A stretch of 64,000 nt of DNA from the NCBI GenBank assembly GCA_945612775.1, contig CALZAF010000001.1, positions 1 to 64,000 of the forward strand. Reading direction: 5' to 3'. The notes beneath the pieces were generated by a model. The model ran no database searches, was not told the origin of the DNA, and saw nothing but the letters and a program-made list of their open reading frames with translations. Shown piece by piece: positions 52,768 to 63,383 of the stretch (positions are counted from its first letter, which is position 1; every line of letters begins with the position of its first letter). Source of the DNA: an uncultured bacterium (GTDB taxonomy: Bacteria; Bacteroidota; Bacteroidia; Bacteroidales; Muribaculaceae). A program made the position numbers and the translations under genes.

Positions 52768-54510
52768 TTAGTTTGATTTTTTCTTTCGACGCGCGCTCTT
52801 CACTTCCTCATTCATCAGAGCATTCATTTCTTCATCCTTGCCGAAGATGTCGTCTGGGCATGTTGGACGAAGGTCTTCATACCATTTAAATTCGTCGAGA
52901 GTTAAATCCTTCTTTCGCGCCAAATATAGTGGCATCGCTTTGCCAACTACATCGGGCCATAGTATCATTTTGTCGATTTCTTGCTTAGGCTTTAGTGTCA
53001 CTATCAGAAAACTGCCCTCTGCTTTTATCAGCTTATTGTAAGTTGAATCGTTTTCCATAGGGTAAGTGAGAACTTTCACATTGCCTTTAACGTCGAGTTT
53101 GCGCAGTTCCTTTTCTTCAAAGAAGGCTTTCATCTCTTTACCCGTAAGTTGGTTAAAATAGACGTCCTCTATGCGTTCTGCCACAAATCCGAAGTCGGGC
53201 AATGTAGCCCAATCTGCTGTTGAATCATTCATGTGCACATTTATTTCGTTGCCCGACACCTGTCGTTCTCCACTCCATACCACTGGGTGTGAATACATGT
53301 TTAGTATGGTGTCACGTTCCGAAATCGACATCGAGTCACACACTCCTTGCAGGTCACTGCGGTAGAATCTCACTCTGTGATGCGCCATCAGAAGTCGTAG
53401 CGAATCACTATCGAGGCAAGTTCTTAATGTGTCGGCATGCAAGTAAAGGGTATCGCCCTGCGAAAACTCTCTTGCTCGAGCCCGTTTTGTGACAAACGAC
53501 TCGCCAGTTTGTTCATTGTGATAACCATAGTCTCCATCAAGTATCGAACTATTTGCAGTATCGGTCAGAATCACATTGCTGAATGCTTCGCCTATTCCTG
53601 AATTTCGGTCATAGTAAAGCGTGTCGCCCACCACAGTTTGGTTGTCCTTTGTGATGATTAATGAGCGTTCGTAGAGTGCACTATTTTCCTTTTCGGTGTT
53701 ATACCAGCCTTTGGTAGTGTGGATTATATTGCTGTCGGATTCTATAACAGTCTTTCCTACAATGTCGGCTATGTGTGTCGCAGTATTGTAGTGAAGGGTG
53801 TCGGTGCGCATCACATACTTCTCATTGCGAAGCTCTACGTCGTAGAGGAATTCCGCGTGCTTTGTGTCTGGCTCGTATTGACCAAAAACCGAGGAAAGTT
53901 CATTCTGTGAATCGATAATTTTTCCGCCCTCAAAATAGTAGCCAAGGTTGTTTGCCATATCATAGTCTAGGCTATCGGTATAGAGCGTAACGTCTTTGTT
54001 GATTAGTCGCACATTATAGCGAAGCTGCGCCATCTCGTCGAGACCACTGTAATAAAGCACATCGGCATACACGAATAGAGTATCGCCCTGCTCCATCTTC
54101 ACATTACCAAATGCGTCGAGTGAGTTGGTATTCTCGTAAAAATATGCACTATCGCAATACATAAACATGCCTTCCTTACGGAATTTCACGTTGCCTGTAA
54201 GCACCTGATAATCCTTGCTGATATTATAGTCGGCACTCAACACATCGGCATTTTCCAGGAAAATCTTGTTTTTCTGGTAGCGGTTGGCTGAAGGAATCTG
54301 TGGCGTCAATTTGCTATTCTTGCGATTGTCGATTCGTGCCGGACGCTTTGCTGTAATCGTAGTTTTGTTCTTGTCGGACTGCTTATCGGGCTTTTGTGCC
54401 CACGCAGTTTCGCCGAACATATTGTAAAATAGACTAAGAGCCAAAAGGCATAAGACCCCTAATCGAATCTTATGCCCAGTATGTCTATATGTTTTATTTT
54501 TCTTGTTCAC
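52768..54510 (-). CDS. OstA/LptA-like periplasmic protein (580 aa)
   Basis: Exported protein with OstA-like beta-jellyroll repeats, implicated in LPS transport across the periplasm. A signal peptide or anchor is at about residues 15-38. Repeats follow the pattern Y-D-x-x-T...VVYGN-type strands, for example YQVLTGNVKFRKEGMFMYCD, LDAFGNVKMEQGDTLFVYAD and LTDTANSSILDGDYGYHN. Bacteroidetes have such large OstA_2 proteins in place of a small LptA. It lies 24 bases after surA, consistent with an outer-membrane assembly operon. Its C-terminus is Lys-rich. Confidence 0.88.
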   Translation of the reverse strand: MNKKNKTYRHTGHKIRLGVLCLLALSLFYNMFGETAWAQKPDKQSDKNKTTITAKRPARIDNRKNSKLTPQIPSANRYQKNKIFLENADVLSADYNISKDYQVLTGNVKFRKEGMFMYCDSAYFYENTNSLDAFGNVKMEQGDTLFVYADVLYYSGLDEMAQLRYNVRLINKDVTLYTDSLDYDMANNLGYYFEGGKIIDSQNELSSVFGQYEPDTKHAEFLYDVELRNEKYVMRTDTLHYNTATHIADIVGKTVIESDSNIIHTTKGWYNTEKENSALYERSLIITKDNQTVVGDTLYYDRNSGIGEAFSNVILTDTANSSILDGDYGYHNEQTGESFVTKRARAREFSQGDTLYLHADTLRTCLDSDSLRLLMAHHRVRFYRSDLQGVCDSMSISERDTILNMYSHPVVWSGERQVSGNEINVHMNDSTADWATLPDFGFVAERIEDVYFNQLTGKEMKAFFEEKELRKLDVKGNVKVLTYPMENDSTYNKLIKAEGSFLIVTLKPKQEIDKMILWPDVVGKAMPLYLARKKDLTLDEFKWYEDLRPTCPDDIFGKDEEMNALMNEEVKSARRKKKSN

Positions 54511-54534
54511 TTATCGATAATCAGTAAGTTCTGT

Positions 54535-55878
54535 TTATTTGCCCCATTCATATTGGAATTCGCAGTTGCGCCAACCTTCTTCAATTCTCACATAGGTCTT
54601 TTTCTGCTTTTCCTTTATCCAGTCGGCTATAATTTTTTGTCGTTGACTATTTTCATACATTCCCTTAATCAACTGGTAGTCTTCGGCAAGTTCTGCCTTA
54701 TGGCCTTCGATTCGTCGTGTCAGTTTCACTATCGCCACCATTTCGCGGTTGGTCTTAGGATTCATCATAACGAATGGTTCCGACACATCGCCAACTTCCA
54801 TCTTATCCACAACCTTACCGATTTCCGGATTTAAGTCTGCCATTTCAAACTTTGGCGACATTGTCTTCTCGTTGGTCATTATACCTTTGTTGAGCTTCGA
54901 ATCTTTATCTTGCGAAACATATAGCGCTGCTTCTTCAAAAGTCACTTTGCCTTGGTCGATTTTGCTCTTTATTGAGTCTAATCGAGTGATTGCATCGGTA
55001 AGGTCCTTGTCTGAAACCTTTGGGCGAAGCAATATGTGACGGGTGTTTACGCGGTCTCCTCGCTTTTCGATTAATTGTATGATGTGAAAACCGGCATCGG
55101 TTTCTACAATCTTCGAAACTTTCTTGGTGTCATTTAAGTTAAATGCCACATTGGCATATTCGGGGAACAAGTCGGTCTTACCCATAAATCCGATTTCACC
55201 ACCGTAAACCGAACTGCCATCTTCAGAGTATAGGATAGCGAGAGTTGAGAATTCACTTTCGCCATTATTAACCTTGTTGGCGTAGTCGCGAAGGCGTGCC
55301 TTAACTTCGTCGATTTCCTGCTGAGGTATCACTGGATTGATTGATACTATCTGAACTTCTACCTGAAGCGGGACATATGGCAACGAGTCAACTGGCAGTG
55401 AGTTGAAATATTTGCGTATATCCGATGGAGTTGGCTTCACGCCCTTTGTCAAATTGTTTTGCACTTCTTGTATTGTGGCTTGATCCCTTACCATCGACAT
55501 TGTTTGCTCTCGAAGTTCCGGCATTGTCTTTCTGAAATACTCTTCCACCTTCTCCTTCGAGCCCAAGTTGTTGATAAAGAAATTGAGTCGTCGCTCAGCC
55601 TGCTGCACAACCATCGATTCCGGAATGTCGATAGAGTCGATTTTTGCTTGGTGTAGGAAGAGCTTTTCAATAGCTATACGTTCTGGAATAACGCAATATG
55701 GGTTACCTGTTATATTGGTGCGCTCATATTGCATCTGCATATATTGTTCTTCTATCTCCGATTTAAAAATAGGCTCATCACCTACCACCCAGGCCACTTC
55801 TTCTGCCACATTGTTCTGTGCATTGCCCGACATCACAGCCATAGCAAGTGCCACTAATGTTATTAATTTAAGTTTCAC
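54535..55878 (-). CDS. surA: SurA-like periplasmic peptidyl-prolyl isomerase (447 aa)
   Basis: Periplasmic chaperone/PPIase for outer-membrane proteins. Signal peptide (about residues 1-20), SurA N-terminal helical domain (about 25-160, AWVVGDEPIFKSEIEEQYMQ), then two parvulin domains (about 170-275, GGEIGFMGKTDLFPEYANVA and GFHIIQLIEKRGD; about 280-380, ARHILL-like NTRHILLRPKVSD). Length matches SurA. It is followed after 24 bases by the OstA-like gene. A 219-base region with a possible attenuator separates it from the PpiD-like gene. Confidence 0.92.
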   Translation of the reverse strand: MKLKLITLVALAMAVMSGNAQNNVAEEVAWVVGDEPIFKSEIEEQYMQMQYERTNITGNPYCVIPERIAIEKLFLHQAKIDSIDIPESMVVQQAERRLNFFINNLGSKEKVEEYFRKTMPELREQTMSMVRDQATIQEVQNNLTKGVKPTPSDIRKYFNSLPVDSLPYVPLQVEVQIVSINPVIPQQEIDEVKARLRDYANKVNNGESEFSTLAILYSEDGSSVYGGEIGFMGKTDLFPEYANVAFNLNDTKKVSKIVETDAGFHIIQLIEKRGDRVNTRHILLRPKVSDKDLTDAITRLDSIKSKIDQGKVTFEEAALYVSQDKDSKLNKGIMTNEKTMSPKFEMADLNPEIGKVVDKMEVGDVSEPFVMMNPKTNREMVAIVKLTRRIEGHKAELAEDYQLIKGMYENSQRQKIIADWIKEKQKKTYVRIEEGWRNCEFQYEWGK

Positions 55879-56004
55879 TTTCTTGTTGTATTTGATTTAT
55901 ACCACAAATTTCACTATTTTTTGTCAATCAGCAAAATCATATCGATATAATTGACACATTTAAAATCTTTTTTAACTAAATAGTGCTCTCTATTTGCTAA
56001 ATTG

Positions 56005-56072
56005 GGCGTTTAATCGCGATTAAAATAATTAAACGCCTTCCACAATTTCATTACTGAATGTGAAAGGCGTTT
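56005..56072 (-). terminator. Alternative hairpins between the PpiD-like gene and surA
   Basis: Hairpin A (56031-56072) is a 14-bp stem with one mismatch, with an A run before and an AATTATTTT tail on the minus strand, and can terminate the PpiD-like mRNA; it also has a six-T tail on the plus strand. Hairpin B (56005-56014 with 56028-56037) is a perfect 10-bp stem sharing the middle arm with hairpin A, so the two cannot form together. This is the form of an attenuator. Confidence 0.6.
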
Positions 56073-56097
56073 TTTACCAGAGGTTGTAAACGTGAGA

Positions 56098-58017
56098 TTA
56101 TTCTTTTACCATCCTAAGCACTTTCTGGTTGATTTTTACTGGATATTTAGCTTTCAATTCCTTAATCCATTGCTCTTCAAGATATGCCTGATAGTCGCTA
56201 ACAACTTGCATTTTAACATCAGCAGCACACTCAGGCTGTTCTTGCAATCCGCCTTCGGCGATGTAGAACTCTTTATATTTTTTTATCTCCGGCTTATCTC
56301 CAGATTTGAACACCAAGTAATCGACCGCCACATTTTCGCCTTGCGCAGCAAACACTTTCTGCACATTAACCTTTGCCTTGAATTCTTTCTTTAGCTTTGC
56401 GTATTTCTCGGCGTCGTTGGCGTTATCGTTAAGGAATTTTACCGCTTCTTGCATGATAGAATCGTTATATGCCATAATCACAAAGCCTTTAAATCGTGGC
56501 TTATCCCACTTATATTCGCTCTTATGAGCTTTGTAGTAGGCTTCAAGGCCTTCAGTATCCTTGCTTGCGCCTTCCCAAATGGTGCGATTGCTCACTTCAA
56601 AAAGAAGCATGCCATCGCGATACTCATTCATCAAATTGTGAAAATAAGCATCTTCTTTGTATAACTTATCCATATACAGCTGCGAAATCTTGTCTTCTAC
56701 AGCTTTTTCGAGTTGCATTTCTGTAAGAGATTTTTCTCCTTCTGCAGTAATGATGTTGCGTGGTTGCATGCCAGCCGCCAACTCTTTCATTGGCACTTTC
56801 ACTCCGTTGATTGTAAATGCAGTGAAATCCGATGACTTAAGTGAGTTTACAAACACAGTGTCATTTCCTGCAGCATTGGTTATCATCTTGGCAACATAAT
56901 CGTCGAAATCTTTGTTTGGGGAATATCCAAATTCCTTTTTCAAGACTTCCATTCTCGCATCTTTAGCCATAGTGGCGCGCTCATCGCGTTGCATCATTGC
57001 GAGGATGTCCTTCTTAACTTCTTCGAAGGATCCCACCGGTTGGCTCGAATATTTCTTGATGATATGCACGCCGTAGGCAGTTTCAAATGGACGAGAAATT
57101 TCGCCGTTGCCCAATTCGAATGCAGTCTTTTCAAATTCAGGAACCATCTCGCCCGATCCAAATGCTCTTAGCATACCGCCTTTACTTGCCGATCCTGGAT
57201 CTTCTGATTCAGCCTTCGCCAACGCATTGAAATCGGCGCCTCCAATAGCCTTTTCATACACGAGATTCATCTTATTCATAATCTCTGCCTTAACGCTATC
57301 GCTGGCATTTTGTGGATATAGCTTCAAAATGTGTGCACACACCACTTTACCTCTATCGTCACGCACATTTGTAACCTTTAGCAAGTGCCAACCAAAGTTT
57401 GTGCGGAATGGCTCCGAAAACTCTCCTACTGGAGTCTCGTAAGCCACTTTTTCAAAAGCATAAGGGAATGTGCCCGACTTGATATAGCCCAAGCTGCCTC
57501 TACGCTTCTTGGCGGTGCGATCTTCTGAATGTTTATATGCCAAGTCTTCGATGTTTTCGCCATTCTTAAGGCACTGATATAAGCTGTCGATGCGCTGTTT
57601 TTGAGCTGCTGCGCTTGTTTCGTCTCGACCTGGCGACAAAAATATGTTCACCACTTCCACATTCTTCAACATGCGCTGATAAGCTTCTTTTGCCAAGGTG
57701 TTGACCACAGTGCTATCTTCTAAATATGGCTTAAGCAAGTCTTTCTTATAGCCTTCAAATTCCTTTTGGAACGATTGCAATGTGTCTAAGCATTCGCTTT
57801 CGGCTTGAGCCACTTTCAACTTATACACCACAAAGCGCTCCACATACTGGTCGAGCGTTTCTTTTTCTATCTGTTGAGTGCTGTTCTTATGATAAAGGTA
57901 TTGAAACTCTGAGAGTTTCACGTCTTTACCGTTGATTTTCATCACTACTGGGTCTTTTGCCGCGTAGGTTAGCATCGCGGTACTCAATAGTGCACAGATG
58001 GCTAATTTTGTTCTCAT
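56098..58017 (-). CDS. PpiD-like parvulin peptidyl-prolyl isomerase (639 aa)
   Basis: Periplasmic folding factor with a signal peptide (about residues 1-20, CALLSTAMLTYAA) and two parvulin domains (about 110-225, GSLGYIKSGTFPYAFEKVAY and GWHLLKVTNVRD; about 228-335, AHILKLYPQN and GGMLRAFGSGEMVPEFEKTAF). The C-terminal 300 residues have SurA/PpiD-like helical character without a clear third PPIase domain. I chose the ATG at 58015-58017 because it begins the signal peptide; a start at 58068 adds 17 residues. It is followed by surA, suggesting a joint role in outer-membrane protein folding. Confidence 0.88.
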   Translation of the reverse strand: MRTKLAICALLSTAMLTYAAKDPVVMKINGKDVKLSEFQYLYHKNSTQQIEKETLDQYVERFVVYKLKVAQAESECLDTLQSFQKEFEGYKKDLLKPYLEDSTVVNTLAKEAYQRMLKNVEVVNIFLSPGRDETSAAAQKQRIDSLYQCLKNGENIEDLAYKHSEDRTAKKRRGSLGYIKSGTFPYAFEKVAYETPVGEFSEPFRTNFGWHLLKVTNVRDDRGKVVCAHILKLYPQNASDSVKAEIMNKMNLVYEKAIGGADFNALAKAESEDPGSASKGGMLRAFGSGEMVPEFEKTAFELGNGEISRPFETAYGVHIIKKYSSQPVGSFEEVKKDILAMMQRDERATMAKDARMEVLKKEFGYSPNKDFDDYVAKMITNAAGNDTVFVNSLKSSDFTAFTINGVKVPMKELAAGMQPRNIITAEGEKSLTEMQLEKAVEDKISQLYMDKLYKEDAYFHNLMNEYRDGMLLFEVSNRTIWEGASKDTEGLEAYYKAHKSEYKWDKPRFKGFVIMAYNDSIMQEAVKFLNDNANDAEKYAKLKKEFKAKVNVQKVFAAQGENVAVDYLVFKSGDKPEIKKYKEFYIAEGGLQEQPECAADVKMQVVSDYQAYLEEQWIKELKAKYPVKINQKVLRMVKE

Positions 58018-58077
58018 CGTTATATTAGAAATATTTTTTATTCTATAGTCTAACGAAAAAACCGCCATAAAATTATA

Positions 58078-58147
58078 CGATTCCGCAACTTTTCTATCCT
58101 CTTTCTTGCATTTAGTACAAGCAAATGAGTGAAAAATTGCGGAATCG
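58078..58147 (-). terminator. Large hairpin after guaB
   Basis: A 17-bp inverted repeat with a single mismatch (58078-58094 with 58131-58147) separated by 36 bases, which itself includes a small CTTG/CAAG hairpin. It lies 36 bases after the guaB stop and is followed on the minus strand by TATAATTTTA, so it probably terminates guaB. Confidence 0.6.
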
Positions 58148-58183
58148 AAATATATCTGTTGCTACGCTTATGCTAAATTGCTA

Positions 58184-59659
<1,476 letters not shown>

Positions 59660-59673
59660 TTAGGATTTATTTT

Positions 59674-59749
59674 GCCTTGCGGCGTTATTAAATATTTATT
59701 TTCTTCTCCAATAGACCCCAGATCAGGTGTTTCTCCCCCACATCTCGGG
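59674..59749 (-). promoter_or_regulatory. Structured 5' leader of guaB
   Basis: In the transcribed strand a CCC-G-AGAT/ATCT-G-GGG stem (59716-59723 with 59742-59749, one G-G mismatch) encloses a GTG/CAC extension with a 3-base bulge and a G-rich apical loop. A second mini-hairpin, GCC-GCAA-GGC (59674-59683), lies 18 bases before the start codon. The G/C-rich block stands out from AT-rich surroundings. No named riboswitch is recognised. Confidence 0.4.
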
Positions 59750-59770
59750 CGCTTTTTCTTTTATTGCGCA

Positions 59771-59778
59771 CAAAATTA
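59771..59778 (-). promoter_or_regulatory. -7 element for guaB
   Basis: TAATTTTG on the minus strand. It puts the transcription start near 59765, about 110 bases upstream of the guaB ATG. No good -33 element. Confidence 0.5.
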
Positions 59779-59821
59779 CAAACTTTTCACGAAATAACTA
59801 TGCTATTTCGTTTATTAAATT

Positions 59822-59868
59822 CTTTTTTTGCGCAAAAAAAGTCTTGCCGGACTATTGTCCAACAAGAC
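59822..59868 (-). terminator. recQ terminator with adjoining perfect palindrome
   Basis: GTCTTG/CAAGAC plus GGAC/GTCC stem (59841-59868, small internal loop) just past the recQ stop, followed on the minus strand by TTTTTTTG. The following 20 bases (59822-59841) form the perfect palindrome C-T7-GCGC-A7-G, which gives a T run on either strand. Confidence 0.8.
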
Positions 59869-59878
59869 ATATTTATCA

Positions 59879-62050
59879 CTAATTTCCGTGCTCGCTCACA
59901 AACTTCAGATGAACAAGCCTAATTTCATCTTCCGAGAATACGTCGCCCCATTCTTTGAATGCAGCCTTCAAGTCATCGGTTTCACATTCTCTAAAGTAAT
60001 CGGCAAGTTCGTTGATATCGTCTTCATCGATAATTTCATTTAGATAATAATCGATGTTAATGCGAGTGCCGGAATAGACTATTGTTTCTATTTCATCCAC
60101 AAGTTCGCTGAATGAGAGCAGAAGCGAGTCGGCAAGTGCGTCGAGCTGTATTTGTTTATCGATACCTCTAATGATATCCACTTTCTTCACGCTGCGCTTT
60201 GCCACAGTCTTCACCCTGATGTCAAGCGGGCGCTCTATCTCGTTTTCTTCCACATGATGAGCTATGAGCTCTATGAAATCTTTGCCATAACGATGTGCTT
60301 TACCTTCGCCTACGCCTGGAATGTTCTGCAATTCTTCCATCGTTATAGGATATGTGGTAGCCATCGCTTCAAGCGAGTTGTCTTGGAATACCACATACGG
60401 AGGCAGATTGTTTTTCTTGGCAATCTTCTTGCGTAAATCGCTCAGCATAGCATATAGCTCAGGGTCGAGTGCACTTGCTGCGCCCGATTTGCTCTCGTTA
60501 TCGGCGTCGATATCAGTGAAGTCCCTATCCTCAGCTACTTTAAACGATACTGGGCGCTTGAGATATTCTTTGCCCTTAGCGGTTATTTTGAGCATACCAT
60601 AGTTCTCGATGCCTTTTTCAATAAAGCCTTCAATTACGCCCTGATTAATCACAGAATTGATAAATTTAGGCTCTGCACTTGATTCCGACCCAAATAATTC
60701 GAGGTCTTCGTCCTTGATGTCCTCCAATGGTTTGCCAAGAAGCAGTTTCACCACATAGTCCGACTTACGGCGCTCTTTAAGCGCGATAATTGCTTCAAGC
60801 ACAGCGCATAATTCATCTTTTGCCTCAATGCGTACTTTGGGGTGTCGGCAGTTATCGCAGTTGCCGCAATCGCATTGGGTGTAATTCTCACCAAAATAGT
60901 GCAGCAGAGTCCTTCTTCGGCAAACCGACGATTCGGCATAAGCCGCAGTCTCTGCAAGTAGCTGTTTGCCTATCTCTTGCTCGTTGGTGGGCTTGCTCTG
61001 CATAAACTTCTCGAGTTTCTTCAAATCGCTCTTGGTGTAGAATGTAATGCACTCGCCTTCACCTCCGTCGCGACCAGCTCTACCAGTCTCTTGGTAATAA
61101 CCTTCGAGGCTCTTAGGAATATCGTAGTGAATCACAAATCTCACATCAGGCTTATCAATGCCCATACCAAAGGCTATGGTTGCCACTATCACATCCACTT
61201 TCTCGAGCAAGAATGCATCTTGGTTCTCGGTGCGCTTTGCACTATCCATACCAGCGTGATATGGTAGCGCTTTAATGTCGTTAACGCACAATGTTTCAGC
61301 CAATTCCTCCACCTTTTTGCGGCTCAGGCAATATATGATGCCCGACTTGCCCGGACGCGACTTAATGTAGCGGATAATGTCTTTATCTACATCTTTTGTC
61401 TTTGGGCGAACCTCATAGTAAAGATTCGGACGGTTGAACGACGACTTAAACACAGTTACATCGGTCATACCGAGGCTCTTCTGTATGTCGTGCTGCACCT
61501 TAGGCGTAGCAGTTGCAGTGAGCGCTATCACTGGACGAACGCCTATTTCCATGATTTTAGGACGTATGTTTCGGTATTCTGGACGGAAATCGTGTCCCCA
61601 CTCCGATATGCAATGAGCTTCGTCAACGGCGAAAAATGATATCTTTACGCTTTTTAGGAACTCTATATTCTCCTCTTTGGTTAGCGATTCGGGTGCCACA
61701 TATAGCAGCTTCGTTTTGCCACGGCGTACGTCCTCCTTTACTTCAAGCACAGCTTCGCGGGTCAACGACGAATTTAAGAAATGAGCTACGCCATCGTCTT
61801 CGCTATAATTTCTCATAGCGTCAACCTGATTCTTCATCAATGCAATTAGAGGAGAGATTACAATGGCCGTTCCTTCCATCATCAGTGACGGAAGCTGGTA
61901 GCACAACGATTTGCCGCCTCCCGTGGGCATAAGCACAAAGGTATCTCTTTCGGCGATTAGGTTCTCCACAATCGCTTCCTGATTACCCTTGAATGAATCG
62001 AATCCGAAGTGTTTCTTCAATTCTGCTACGAGTTGCTTGTTGTTGGCCAT
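59879..62050 (-). CDS. recQ: ATP-dependent DNA helicase RecQ (723 aa)
   Basis: 3'-5' helicase for recombination and replication-fork repair. Walker A is PTGGGKS (about residues 42-48), the DEAH box is VDEAHCISEWGHDFRPEY (about 138-155), motif VI is QETGRAGRDG (about 326-335). The RecQ zinc site (CRRRTLLHYFGE and CDCGNCDNC, about 370-395), winged helix region and an HRDC domain (about 540-625, LPPYVVF and IPGVGEGKAHRYG) follow. An acidic C-terminal extension of about 90 residues is beyond the HRDC domain. The promoter is immediately upstream. Confidence 0.96.
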   Translation of the reverse strand: MANNKQLVAELKKHFGFDSFKGNQEAIVENLIAERDTFVLMPTGGGKSLCYQLPSLMMEGTAIVISPLIALMKNQVDAMRNYSEDDGVAHFLNSSLTREAVLEVKEDVRRGKTKLLYVAPESLTKEENIEFLKSVKISFFAVDEAHCISEWGHDFRPEYRNIRPKIMEIGVRPVIALTATATPKVQHDIQKSLGMTDVTVFKSSFNRPNLYYEVRPKTKDVDKDIIRYIKSRPGKSGIIYCLSRKKVEELAETLCVNDIKALPYHAGMDSAKRTENQDAFLLEKVDVIVATIAFGMGIDKPDVRFVIHYDIPKSLEGYYQETGRAGRDGGEGECITFYTKSDLKKLEKFMQSKPTNEQEIGKQLLAETAAYAESSVCRRRTLLHYFGENYTQCDCGNCDNCRHPKVRIEAKDELCAVLEAIIALKERRKSDYVVKLLLGKPLEDIKDEDLELFGSESSAEPKFINSVINQGVIEGFIEKGIENYGMLKITAKGKEYLKRPVSFKVAEDRDFTDIDADNESKSGAASALDPELYAMLSDLRKKIAKKNNLPPYVVFQDNSLEAMATTYPITMEELQNIPGVGEGKAHRYGKDFIELIAHHVEENEIERPLDIRVKTVAKRSVKKVDIIRGIDKQIQLDALADSLLLSFSELVDEIETIVYSGTRINIDYYLNEIIDEDDINELADYFRECETDDLKAAFKEWGDVFSEDEIRLVHLKFVSEHGN

Positions 62051-62085
62051 GGTTAATAATTGATTGGTTCTTCGTTTTTGCTATA

Positions 62086-62116
62086 CAAATATAAAATAAA
62101 GGCTCAAAAATTGCAA
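62086..62116 (-). promoter_or_regulatory. Promoter for recQ, -33 in the clpX terminator loop
   Basis: On the minus strand TATATTTG at 62086-62093 and a TTG core at 62114-62116, spacer 20. The TTG core lies in the loop of the clpX terminator hairpin. The leader is about 30 bases. Confidence 0.58.
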
Positions 62117-62129
62117 GTTTTTGAGCCTT
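62099..62129 (-). terminator. clpX terminator
   Basis: A perfect 12-bp stem (AAGGCTCAAAAA and its complement) with a 7-base loop and a TTATTTTAT tail on the minus strand, 7 bases past the clpX stop. Confidence 0.85.
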
Positions 62130-62135
62130 AAAATA

Positions 62136-63383
62136 TCATATTTGATTAAATGATTCGAAATTAGCCTTTTTTAATTGTTTTTCGGCATAATCTCGAGTGA
62201 CCGAAAATTTACGTTTCTTAGTCGAAGGAACCTCATACATGGCGTCAATCATTATCGTTTCAACTATTGATCTCAAGCCGCGTGCTCCGAGTTTATACTC
62301 TATTGCTTTATCAACTATGAAGTCGAGCGTGTCGTCCTCAAATATCAACTGCACGCCATCCATCTTAAATAATTTAACGTACTGCTTAGTGATGGCATTC
62401 TTTGGTTCGGTTAGAATCTTGCGCAGTGCTGTTCGGTCGAGAGGCTCAAGATTAGTCAATATCGGCAGACGGCCCACTATTTCTGGGATTAAACCGTAAG
62501 ACTTCAAATCTTGTGGAGCCACATAGTGCAAGAGTCGCTCTCTGTCGATTCGCTTTTGCTCCGAACTTGCACCATATCCTACTACGTGGGTGTTAAGGCG
62601 AAGTGCTATCTTGCGCTCGATTCCTTCGAATGCCCCACCACATATAAATAATATGTTCTTGGTATCTACTGGAATCATTTTTTGCTCTGGGTGCTTGCGG
62701 CCTCCTTGTGGTGGCACATTCACCACCGAGCCTTCGAGCAGTTTGAGCAAACCTTGCTGAACGCCTTCGCCGCTCACGTCGCGAGTTATTGATGGGTTAT
62801 CGCTCTTGCGCGCTATCTTGTCGATTTCGTCGATAAACACTATACCTTTTTGCGCGAGTTCCACATTGTAATCGCATGCTTGAAGCAGACGCACCAGCAG
62901 GCTCTCAATGTCTTCACCCACATAACCGGCTTCAGTCAATACTGTGGCGTCAACAATTGCAAAAGGCACTTTGAGCAATCGTGCAATGGTCTTTGCGAGA
63001 AGTGTTTTGCCAGTTCCCGTTGGGCCTACAATGATGATGTTCGACTTTTCAATCTCCACATCATCTGCTTCCACGGTTTGCGTCAAACGCTTATAGTGGT
63101 TATACACAGCCACCGAGAGATACTTCTTTGCATCGTCCTGACCTATTACATACTGGTCGATATATTCCTTAATCTCTTGCGGAGTGGGAATTTCCTTAAT
63201 CGATTCGTTAGCTTTTGCTTCAAAACGCTTACTCTCTTCGTGAAAGTACTCTTTCACTATTTCGTTGGCTTGCTCGGCGCAATCGCTGCATATGCAACCG
63301 TCTTGACCCGGTATCAATAGACGCACATCACTTGCAGCGCGCCCGCAGAAACTACAATATAGTTCAGACTTGCTTTTCCTCAT
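62136..63383 (-). CDS. clpX: ATP-dependent protease ATPase subunit ClpX (415 aa)
   Basis: AAA+ unfoldase that delivers substrates, including SsrA-tagged proteins, to ClpP. The N-terminal zinc-binding domain has CxxC pairs C10/C13 and C32/C35. Walker A GPTGTGKT (about residues 115-122), Walker B FIDEID (about 180-185), the pore loop region and sensor 2 ([10 protein letters not shown], about 368-377) are all present. The 5' end overlaps clpP by 20 bases, so clpP and clpX are cotranscribed. A strong terminator follows. Confidence 0.97.
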   Translation of the reverse strand: MRKSKSELYCSFCGRAASDVRLLIPGQDGCICSDCAEQANEIVKEYFHEESKRFEAKANESIKEIPTPQEIKEYIDQYVIGQDDAKKYLSVAVYNHYKRLTQTVEADDVEIEKSNIIIVGPTGTGKTLLAKTIARLLKVPFAIVDATVLTEAGYVGEDIESLLVRLLQACDYNVELAQKGIVFIDEIDKIARKSDNPSITRDVSGEGVQQGLLKLLEGSVVNVPPQGGRKHPEQKMIPVDTKNILFICGGAFEGIERKIALRLNTHVVGYGASSEQKRIDRERLLHYVAPQDLKSYGLIPEIVGRLPILTNLEPLDRTALRKILTEPKNAITKQYVKLFKMDGVQLIFEDDTLDFIVDKAIEYKLGARGLRSIVETIMIDAMYEVPSTKKRKFSVTRDYAEKQLKKANFESFNQI

